A DNA stretch of 6,738 nt, taken from positions 1 to 6,738 of the forward strand of contig DIPA01000122.1 of assembly GCA_002427055.1 (NCBI GenBank), read 5' to 3'. The stretch comes from Firmicutes bacterium UBA5500 (GTDB lineage: Bacteria > Bacillota > UBA994 > UBA5500). This document shows positions 1 to 4,896 of the stretch, piece by piece; within the stretch, counting starts at the first letter, position 1; each line of letters opens with the position of its first letter. Made by a program: the position numbers and the translations under genes. The notes under the pieces are model-generated. The model was given only the letters and a program-made list of their open reading frames with translations, ran no database searches and was not told the DNA's origin.

Positions 1-55
1 TAATACCCCCCTCACTTTTGCCAGTTCTTATTATCCGACTCCTGCAGCATTCTTG

Positions 56-697
56 TCAGCTCCACGAACTGGCTGCTAATTGCGCAGACAACCGCTGAAA
101 ATATTCAATTTGGAACGAGAGCCTCTCCTTCCAAAGCTGATTTCCTGTCGCTGTCCCCATATCCATCTCCATGAGCTGCGGCAGCCGCAGCAGTCTTTTC
201 TCGCAGTATGCCTGTTTCTTCCCTAAAGGCAGCTCATTGAAGCGAGCATTCTGTAGCGTCTCACAAAGCCTATAGACGTCAAAGCGGTCGATATTGTCTG
301 CAGCTCCCACAGTCTCTGCAAAGGGCGTCCTCGTCCCAGGGAAACCAGCTTCATCATCGACATGCATAGCAATACCGTAAAGAATGTCCTTAACAACATG
401 AGATGGCAGGTCAAGCGTCTCGAGCAAGGGGCGTGCAATCTCAGCCGCACGCCGTCCATGGTTCAACCAGGCCTCCTCCCCATTAAGGCCTTCCCCATAG
501 CTCACATCGTGTAACAAGCAGGCAATTACCATACCCTCAACATGGAAACCTTCACTTTCAGCGATCGTACGCCCGATTTTTGCAACCCGGAAGGAATGCT
601 CCAGTCGATACGCCTTGGCCTCTGGATGCTCATCGTAGTACGTATTTTTCTCAAACTGGTCAAACAAAAACCTTAGTGTAGCCTCCACCTCATTCAT
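56..697 (-). CDS. HD-domain metal-dependent phosphohydrolase (uncharacterised subfamily)
   Basis: A 213-residue soluble protein with the ordered metal ligands of the HD superfamily: His34 in EHSFRV, His63-Asp64 in LLHDVSYG, His80 in LNHGRRAAEIA, His112 in IAMHVDD and Asp134 in AADNIDRFD. Members of this family bind one or two divalent metals and hydrolyse phosphomonoesters, nucleotides or cyclic dinucleotides. The extra His80 and His112 suggest a multi-His site. No partner domain (GGDEF, RelA, nucleotidyltransferase) is fused, so the substrate cannot be named. No signal peptide or membrane segment is visible, so it should be cytosolic. The ATG is supported by a GAGGAGAG ribosome binding site at 708-715, 10 nt upstream. 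It is transcribed divergently from the small gene at 862. No clear terminator is seen in the 55 bases left after the stop. The HD assignment is firm; the specific reaction is unknown. Confidence 0.9.
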   Translation of the reverse strand: MNEVEATLRFLFDQFEKNTYYDEHPEAKAYRLEHSFRVAKIGRTIAESEGFHVEGMVIACLLHDVSYGEGLNGEEAWLNHGRRAAEIARPLLETLDLPSHVVKDILYGIAMHVDDEAGFPGTRTPFAETVGAADNIDRFDVYRLCETLQNARFNELPLGKKQAYCEKRLLRLPQLMEMDMGTATGNQLWKERLSFQIEYFQRLSAQLAASSWS

Positions 698-757
698 ACG
701 ATTAACACTCTCCTCAACCCATCACTACTATACTGATTATTGCCAGTGTATCATCTT

Positions 758-785
758 ATTCTAGCACACTGCCAACTAAAGCCAA
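758..785 (-). promoter_or_regulatory. Probable sigma-A promoter of the HD-domain gene
   Basis: On the minus strand a -35-like TTGGCT (780-785) is followed after 16 bases by TAGAAT (758-763), which matches the -10 consensus at 5 of 6 positions and is preceded by TG with one base between (extended -10). This predicts transcription starting near 751 and a leader of about 54 nt before the HD gene. An inverted pair CAGTGT (744-749) and ACACTG (766-771) straddles the -10 and could be an operator, but six-base arms can arise by chance. Confidence 0.45.
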
Positions 786-842
786 TATCTAAAGTCTACT
801 ATAGAAGGAATTCATGATGGCCGTGTCAAAGTAAGAAGTTTA

Positions 843-865
843 AAAGGAGAGATATAATGCAGTGA
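843..865 (+). promoter_or_regulatory. Ribosome binding site and overlapping ATG/GTG starts
   Basis: A strong Shine-Dalgarno sequence AAAGGAGA (843-850) precedes two possible starts. The ATG at 857-859 is ideally spaced but gives only Met-Gln-stop. Its TGA (863-865) overlaps the GTG at 862-864, which opens the 109-codon frame about 11 nt after the ribosome binding site. Only the GTG gives a real protein, so it is taken as the start. The arrangement would also allow termination-reinitiation from the two-codon minigene. Confidence 0.5.
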
Positions 866-1191
866 ACATCCTTACTGATGAATTAGACGTGTACCTTGTA
901 TATGTAAAAGAAGGCAAGATAATCGCCCGCCAGGCGATTCCAGCTGCTGCACTCGGGAAAATTGCCGAGCAGATTTTCCTGCATCAGGCACCTGACGAGA
1001 TCGAGATAGACGAAAATCTCTGGAATGAGTTCTGCAACTTAGTGCAGAAACATAACCTTTCTGTTGCCGTAGTAGCAAAATTGCTTAGAACCTCAGAAGA
1101 TGAGATAATCGACCTCATGGACGGGCAGAGAAAATTATTCAAAAACAGCCTTATAGTTGATTTAAGCTCTTTAGTTGACCGTTTAAAGTAG
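862..1191 (+). CDS. Small protein of unknown function with a possible helix-turn-helix-like C-terminal half
   Basis: A 109-residue, acidic-leaning, soluble protein that I do not recognise. Residues 6-30 look like a short beta hairpin (DELDVYLVYVKEGKIIARQAI). Residues 31-60 are helical and acidic (EIEIDENLW). Residues 61-95 have the spacing of a helix-turn-helix or small helical bundle (NLSVAVVAKLLRTSEDEI), followed by a hydrophobic end, LIVDLSSLVDRL. There is no signal peptide, membrane segment, Cys motif or obvious catalytic motif. Support for coding comes from the strong ribosome binding site upstream, the uninterrupted frame and the natural amino acid composition. The start is GTG, because the nearby ATG hits a stop after two codons. 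It stands alone between a divergent HD gene and a convergent permease remnant, so context gives no function. A DNA-binding role is only a guess. Confidence 0.65.
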   Translation: MNILTDELDVYLVYVKEGKIIARQAIPAAALGKIAEQIFLHQAPDEIEIDENLWNEFCNLVQKHNLSVAVVAKLLRTSEDEIIDLMDGQRKLFKNSLIVDLSSLVDRLK

Positions 1192-1205
1192 GGCTACCCT
1201 ATTTA
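1189..1205 (+). terminator. Weak candidate terminator after the small protein gene
   Basis: TAGGG and CCCTA (1189-1201) form a 5-bp stem with a 3-base loop that includes the TAG stop codon. A short T-rich stretch (TTTAT) follows. The stem is short and the U-tract poor, so this is only a possible terminator for the gene ending at 1191. Confidence 0.2.
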
Positions 1206-1310
1206 TAGAATAACTCCTCCTGAAGCTTGCAAGTGTTTCATTGCCATCTGCAAACTCCAAGAGGAGCATACCAGCTATACTTTTGTTTTATCATAGTTAG
1301 TATTGATATA

Positions 1311-1393
1311 GCCCCTCGCCACTTACAAATCGAGCTACCAACACTATCTTTTTCTGTTATTCTTGGCAGGATTCCTTATTCAAGGCGAGGCGC
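1311..1393. repeat. Long-range inverted repeat in the convergent intergenic region
   Basis: GCCCCTCGCC (1311-1320) and GGCGAGGCGC (1384-1393) are inverted copies matching at 9 of 10 positions, with 63 bases between. The right arm abuts the stop codon of the permease remnant. They could be the ends of a small element or the base of an RNA structure; no transposase frame lies between. The rest of the 1192-1393 gap shows nothing else convincing. Confidence 0.3.
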
Positions 1394-2686
1394 TTATCTG
1401 TAGAGGAAAACAAAGGATGCCCCAGGCACAACCGCAGCCCTTAATCCCATACTATTAGTAGCAATGCCTGAGTAATAGGCTATGTACGTACCGTTCTCTA
1501 AACCGACATTGAGATAATCTACCCCGCTTGCTTTTCCATTTCCGTAACCGGAGACATACACCGTCGTCTGGTATATCCCCGAGCCTTGGGAATATATTTC
1601 TATTTCTCCATTGAAAACTAATGTCAAGGAAGATACCTCGGTAATGTCAATGCTCCATGCAAACGCCCTAGCGCTAGGCATGTAATCCAAAGTAGAGAAG
1701 CCCCCTTCGCCATACCACGTAGCATCATAGTCGCGGTAAAGGCCGACGATTTCGAGATTGACGTCCTTAACGGGAGTGGAAAAGCGCCCGCGGGTAACCG
1801 CAACGGCTCCCAGTGCCGCGTGCTGCTCGAAAAGCTTGTCGCACAGGCTGAGGGGGAAAGCGTCGCCGATGCTCAGGCCGTAGCACTTGGCCAGGTCGCG
1901 GCTGATGACACAGACCTCCATGCTTTCGTCCTCCGGCATCAACGCGCGACCTTCGACTATGCCCATTTTGCGCTCGTTAAAGCGCGGGATAGTTGCCATA
2001 TCGTCAGTGTATACCACGTCGAAGGTGTAGTAGTCCTGGTTTGTGATGGCAATGAGCCGGCGGTAGCCCTCAAATTCGGGCAACTCAATATAGTTTTCCG
2101 GCAAGCCCTCCAAGGGCACAAGTATATCGCACCAGTATTCGGCGGCGGCATCGCCAGCCCAGGCGTGACTGGTGGGGGCCAGGTCTTCTGCTTGAGGCAC
2201 CAAAACAAAAAGCTGGCCGATGACAGTTAGGTGTCTTTCGCCCGGAACGAGACGTTCCGCCGTGTCAAATCCCAGCGGGAAAGTGGTGCTATGGGTGTTC
2301 CTCTTATCTAGCTTGCCGCCATAAAACTCGCCAAACCTATCGGGATAAATTTTCCCACCGTGTATTTTTTGATTCCAAGTGTAAAAAGTGTTCGTGTTAA
2401 AGTCCAAGAGGCCGTTAGGGGACCGCTCTGCAAGCCCCTCTTTTTTGACCATATAAAAGGTGAGCGGAAAACTATTTTTGCTTCCCGCCGGGAGGGGGTC
2501 GACCGTGAGGGGGACAATATCAGTGAAAGTCAGTGAGGTTAAATCGGCGTAGCGCAGAAGCTCCGTGGCGGTATAATCCAGAATACGCGCAAAAAGCGCA
2601 AAAGATATTGCCGTAAGCAGCAAAAAAGTGACCAGCATTTTTGCTGGCGAGCGGAACAGCATTTTTATCGATAATATGGGATGCAT
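1394..2686 (-). CDS. Truncated, apparently chimeric FtsX/MacB-type ABC transporter permease
   Basis: The 430-residue product starts like a MacB/FtsX permease: a short cytosolic N-terminus, one membrane helix at about residues 16-38 (MLVTFLLLTAISFALFARIL), then an extracytoplasmic periplasmic-core-like region. Residues 244-281 carry the family signature pattern: GRALMPEDE, then CVISRDLAKCYGLSIGD, followed by VNLEIVGLYRD at 309-319. A complete permease would continue into three or more C-terminal membrane helices, and these are absent. From about residue 341 the protein changes to an 86-residue Gly/Tyr/Ser/Val-rich, beta-looking tail ending in GLRAAVVPGASFVFLYR, encoded by more AT-rich DNA than the GC-rich middle. 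I do not recognise the tail firmly; its end faintly recalls the GVRPVVSLKS endings of DUF6273-like secreted proteins. The ATG has a good ribosome binding site (AGAAGGAGA). No ATPase gene is adjacent. It is probably non-functional as a transporter. Confidence 0.7.
   Translation of the reverse strand: MHPILSIKMLFRSPAKMLVTFLLLTAISFALFARILDYTATELLRYADLTSLTFTDIVPLTVDPLPAGSKNSFPLTFYMVKKEGLAERSPNGLLDFNTNTFYTWNQKIHGGKIYPDRFGEFYGGKLDKRNTHSTTFPLGFDTAERLVPGERHLTVIGQLFVLVPQAEDLAPTSHAWAGDAAAEYWCDILVPLEGLPENYIELPEFEGYRRLIAITNQDYYTFDVVYTDDMATIPRFNERKMGIVEGRALMPEDESMEVCVISRDLAKCYGLSIGDAFPLSLCDKLFEQHAALGAVAVTRGRFSTPVKDVNLEIVGLYRDYDATWYGEGGFSTLDYMPSARAFAWSIDITEVSSLTLVFNGEIEIYSQGSGIYQTTVYVSGYGNGKASGVDYLNVGLENGTYIAYYSGIATNSMGLRAAVVPGASFVFLYR
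1667..1678. repeat. Perfect 12-bp palindrome at the permease/tail junction
   Basis: CCTAGCGCTAGG is a perfect palindrome that exactly covers codons 337-340 (Pro-Ser-Ala-Arg) of the permease remnant. This is within a few codons of where the family-like sequence ends and the foreign tail begins. It may mark the recombination point or be coincidental. Confidence 0.35.
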
Positions 2687-2917
2687 ACGGTCTCCTTCTT
2701 ATGCATGGTTGTTCACCGATCGAATTACCGCAACCCCACCGCTCTAATGGAATGCTCTCTTATACAATACACGTATAAAAATATTCGTGAAACTGAGCTC
2801 AGAGATACCCGCTATGTCCTGAATGTGGGGGGCCAGCAATTTGGGATGACCTACACGGATTCTGGTATTGTCCCATTCATGGCCCGGTATAAGGTGCGTC
2901 TTTAGTTACCAAGCGTA

Positions 2918-2956
2918 CTAGGACGAAGTAAATCCAGCAAACGTGATAAAATACAT
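2918..2956 (-). CDS. Possible 12-residue leader peptide or start of a lost gene
   Basis: On the minus strand an AAGGAGG Shine-Dalgarno sequence (2964-2970) lies 7 bases before an ATG that encodes MYFITFAGFTSS and then TAG. The ribosome binding site is among the best in the window. A hydrophobic dodecapeptide ahead of nothing obvious could be a leader or toxin-like small peptide, or the surviving front end of a deleted gene. The permease start lies about 230 bases downstream. Nothing confirms expression. Confidence 0.25.
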   Translation of the reverse strand: MYFITFAGFTSS

Positions 2957-3093
2957 GTTGATGCCTCCTTAGCTTGTAGCTCTGTACTATGGTTGTTGGT
3001 TGTTGTTTACAAGCCAGTATAACCTACGCATAGCTAACCGGAGGCCCTTCTATTTTATCTACGAATATCCCAACAGACCGAGGGCGGGGGACT

Positions 3094-3122
3094 GTAGGGG
3101 GCGGATCCTATCCGCCCCCTAC
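3094..3122. repeat. Perfect 13-bp GC-rich palindrome downstream of scfB (REP-like)
   Basis: GTAGGGGGCGGAT and its exact inverse complement flank a 3-base loop (CCT), 20 bases beyond the scfB stop. The minus-strand sequence after it is C-rich, not T-rich, so it is not a standard intrinsic terminator. A G-rich stretch lies beside it (3081-3090). The compact, symmetric, GC-rich form resembles repetitive extragenic palindromes. It may also protect the 3' end of the scfB mRNA. Confidence 0.5.
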
Positions 3123-3142
3123 CCGTATGCGACAGCCCCGTT

Positions 3143-4501
3143 CTACTGTCTATTAAGCATGCTATCCGCAATTGCAGCCATAGCGTAGAGCGCACACTCC
3201 AAGCGTTTCTTCTGCAATGCACAAGCCAGTGGTTCAGGCTTGGTGAAATCTCCGTTGGCAAACCAGGCGTGGGCCATGCAACCGCCGGAACAGAAGAAAC
3301 GCGCCCAGCAATCAACACAACCTGGTTTGCTATATAGATTGACATCCTGAAACTGACGCGAAATATCCATTCGCGTAATGCCCTGTTCCACATTACCCAT
3401 GAGCCACTCAGACTGGCCGACAAACTGGTGGCAAGGATACAAGTCACCGCTTGGGGTAACTGCCAGATAATCGTAGCCAGCTCCACAGCCGCTAATACGC
3501 TTAATCGCACAGGGGCCATGGTCGAGACTCAGATTAAAGTGAAAGAAGGTAAATGGATGCCCCGCTTTATGCCGGGCTACGTAATAAGCTGCCAAGCGCT
3601 CGTACTCATTCATTAGCTGCGGCAAATCCTCTTGACGCAGAGTGTAACTCTCCTGGGGCGAACCGACCACCGGTTCCATAGACAAATGCTTGAAGCCGAG
3701 CTCAGCCAGATGAGCGACGTCGGCTGCGAAGTCTAGGTTATGACGAGTGAATGTGCCGCGCACATAGTAATTCTCATGCTCACGCGAAGCCGTAAATCGC
3801 AACATCTCTGGGACGATTCTCTCATAGCTACCCTTACCATTAGCGAATGGCCGGGCATGGTCATTTACCGATGGGCGCCCATCAATGCTGAGTACAGCGG
3901 CAATTCGTTCCCGGTTAAGGAATTCCTGCACCTCTTCCGTCAACAAGGTGGCATTGGTAGTTAGCGTGAAACGAAACACCTTATCATGTTGCTGTTCTAG
4001 CTGACGCCCGTATGCTACCAGCTCTTTTACTACCGGAAAGTTAAGTAGTGGCTCGCCACCAAAGAAGTCCACTTCAAGATTACGGCGTGAGCCGGAACTA
4101 CGCACTAAGAAATCTAGGGCTGCGCGCCCCACGTGCGCCGGCATCAATTCTCGAGAACCACCAAAAGGTCCTGTCCCAGCGAAACAGTACATACAGCGCA
4201 AGTTGCAGTCGTGCGCCAAATGCAAACAAAGCGCCTTAACCAGCGGAGGATCTGTATGTGGAATTTCGGGTCGGGGCACTGGCGGGGTAAAGATAAGACC
4301 GGCCTCGCGCAACTCTGCCAACTCGGCCAAAGCAGAACGGATACTCTCCGCCGAGTAGCGATCACCAAGGCGCTGCAAAGCCTCACTTTCCTCAAGAGTT
4401 TCCGTGTTCAACAGATCCCAAACCAATTGATCTATCTCATGTAGGCTATTAGTGTTCTCATCAAATAGAAACTGGCTCCCATTGATTGTAAATCTGTGCA
4501 T
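3143..4501 (-). CDS. scfB: SCIFF peptide maturase, radical SAM/SPASM thioether-forming enzyme
   Basis: A cytosolic 452-residue enzyme predicted to form Cys-derived thioether crosslinks in the adjacent SCIFF peptide (ranthipeptide class). Residues 1-75 look like the PqqD-type RiPP recognition element that grips the leader (FTINGSQFLFDENTNSLHEI, then helices to GLIF). The radical SAM cluster motif is CNLRCMYC (Cys99, Cys103, Cys106), followed by FFGGEP (146-151), TTNATLL and a LSIDG strand. The C-terminal SPASM/auxiliary-cluster region has Cys331, Cys339, Cys357, Cys395, Cys398, Cys404, Cys408 and Cys427, including SGDLYPCHQFVG and CVDCWARFFCSGGC. Length and motif order fit TIGR03974-type SCIFF maturases such as CteB. 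The ATG has a GAGGGGG ribosome binding site at 4508-4514. It lies 65 bases after scfA, behind an intrinsic terminator, so expression probably depends on readthrough. All expected Cys ligands are present. Confidence 0.96.
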   Translation of the reverse strand: MHRFTINGSQFLFDENTNSLHEIDQLVWDLLNTETLEESEALQRLGDRYSAESIRSALAELAELREAGLIFTPPVPRPEIPHTDPPLVKALCLHLAHDCNLRCMYCFAGTGPFGGSRELMPAHVGRAALDFLVRSSGSRRNLEVDFFGGEPLLNFPVVKELVAYGRQLEQQHDKVFRFTLTTNATLLTEEVQEFLNRERIAAVLSIDGRPSVNDHARPFANGKGSYERIVPEMLRFTASREHENYYVRGTFTRHNLDFAADVAHLAELGFKHLSMEPVVGSPQESYTLRQEDLPQLMNEYERLAAYYVARHKAGHPFTFFHFNLSLDHGPCAIKRISGCGAGYDYLAVTPSGDLYPCHQFVGQSEWLMGNVEQGITRMDISRQFQDVNLYSKPGCVDCWARFFCSGGCMAHAWFANGDFTKPEPLACALQKKRLECALYAMAAIADSMLNRQ

Positions 4502-4517
4502 ACTCTGCCCCCTCAGT

Positions 4518-4551
4518 AAAAAACATTGACCCTAGCCTGCTAGGGTCAATG
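4518..4551 (-). terminator. Intrinsic terminator between scfA and scfB
   Basis: CATTGACCCTAG (4524-4535) and CTAGGGTCAATG (4540-4551) form a perfect 12-bp stem with a 4-base loop. On the minus strand this is followed directly by six T residues (4518-4523). It lies 15 bases after the scfA stop and 16 bases before the scfB start. It should stop most transcripts after the peptide gene, giving high peptide and low maturase expression. The hairpin may also stabilise the scfA mRNA. Confidence 0.88.
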
Positions 4552-4566
4552 ATGGACGTAAAATTG

Positions 4567-4713
4567 TTAGCGTCCAGCGTTTTCGCAAACCTGGTTGCCA
4601 ACAGTGCAAGATGTCTTGCAAGCTGACTGACAGGAAGTCTGGCACTCTTTGCAGCCCATCTTAGCGGTAACCTTTGGCAAGCTACCCGCATGAATCGTCT
4701 TAATATGTTTCAT
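4567..4713 (-). CDS. scfA: SCIFF ranthipeptide precursor (six cysteines in forty-five)
   Basis: A 48-residue peptide too short for most gene callers. It begins MKHIKTIHAGSLPKV, the conserved SCIFF leader pattern, then has six Cys at 21, 24, 28, 32, 36 and 43 in the arrangement GCKECQTSCQSACKTSC followed by TVGNQVCENAGR. This matches the TIGR03973-type SCIFF family in length and Cys spacing. Cys32 and Thr37 occupy the positions that I recall being crosslinked in the Clostridium thermocellum homologue CteA. The peptide is the substrate of ScfB encoded just downstream; the mature product's role is not established, although signalling roles have been proposed for related ranthipeptides. The ATG is supported by an AAAGGTGG ribosome binding site (4722-4729) at 8-base spacing. 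A promoter lies at 4750-4779 and a terminator directly after the gene. No dedicated exporter or protease gene is in the window. Confidence 0.97.
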   Translation of the reverse strand: MKHIKTIHAGSLPKVTAKMGCKECQTSCQSACKTSCTVGNQVCENAGR

Positions 4714-4749
4714 TCCAATAACCACCTTTCACCCACAGTTTGCGTCTGT

Positions 4750-4779
4750 ATTATATCACAAGCCAATAATCCGACACAA
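4750..4779 (-). promoter_or_regulatory. scfA promoter with extended -10
   Basis: On the minus strand a perfect TATAAT (4750-4755) is preceded by TG and one base (extended -10). A weak -35, TTGTGT (4774-4779), lies 18 bases upstream. The predicted start near 4743 gives a leader of about 30 nt that ends in the scfA ribosome binding site. The strong extended -10 fits high constitutive transcription of the peptide. Confidence 0.7.
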
Positions 4780-4809
4780 TCCACCCGCAATCACTCCCTT
4801 AAAATGTTA

Positions 4810-4824
4810 CCGAAGGGTCTTCGG
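4810..4824. repeat. Short perfect inverted repeat upstream of the scfA promoter
   Basis: CCGAAG and CTTCGG flank a 3-base loop. The site lies between the hcp terminator and the scfA -35 box. It could be an operator for a dimeric regulator or a second hairpin in hcp readthrough RNA. No T-run follows closely, so it is not called a terminator. Confidence 0.35.
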
Positions 4825-4841
4825 CTCACTAACGTAGCAAC

Positions 4842-4875
4842 AAAAAAAGGAGGCAACAAGAACCGCCCCCTTTTT
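4842..4875 (-). terminator. Intrinsic terminator of hcp
   Basis: On the minus strand AAAAAGGGGGC (4865-4875) pairs with GCCTCCTTTTT (4844-4854) across a 10-base loop. The stem is 11 bp with one G-T wobble, and two further T residues follow. It begins 21 bases after the hcp stop. It separates hcp from the scfA promoter, so the SCIFF genes are probably an independent transcription unit. The A/T arms make it potentially active in both directions. Confidence 0.8.
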
Positions 4876-4896
4876 CCACACGCCTCGCTATGGGCT

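Larger units (their letters stand above)
2687..3142. other. 456-bp intergenic region between the permease remnant and scfB
   Basis: No full-length gene is supported on either strand. The region holds the permease ribosome binding site (just right of 2686), a 12-codon minus-strand ORF with a strong ribosome binding site (2918-2956), a TTG/GTT-rich low-complexity patch (about 2991-3008) and a perfect 13-bp palindrome near scfB. A minus-strand frame is open for about 50 codons between about 2755 and 2905 but has no start and no recognisable similarity. It may be a gene remnant. Confidence 0.5.

Noticed and set aside
853..858. A perfect TATAAT on the plus strand just before the GTG start.
   Set aside because: No -35 box at suitable spacing, and it overlaps the ribosome binding site/start region, so it would make a leaderless transcript beginning inside the gene.
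1183..1269. A 28-codon minus-strand ORF in the convergent gap (starts MLLLEFADG).
   Set aside because: There is no Shine-Dalgarno sequence before its ATG and it overlaps the end of the plus-strand gene. The length is within chance.
2681..2905. A 74-codon plus-strand ORF in the permease-scfB gap.
   Set aside because: There is no ribosome binding site before the ATG, it overlaps the permease start region, and the composition resembles no protein that I recognise.
2755..2905. A minus-strand frame open for about 50 codons downstream of the dodecapeptide ORF.
   Set aside because: It has no start codon with a ribosome binding site and no recognisable motif. It is noted only as a possible gene remnant.
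3055..3519. A 154-codon minus-strand ORF overlapping the 3' end of scfB.
   Set aside because: It lies in another frame of scfB, whose SPASM Cys motifs fully account for the region.
4461..4691. A 76-codon minus-strand ORF overlapping scfA and the terminator.
   Set aside because: It is out of frame with scfA, reads through the hairpin into the start of scfB, and has no family-like content. The in-frame SCIFF peptide with its ribosome binding site explains the DNA.
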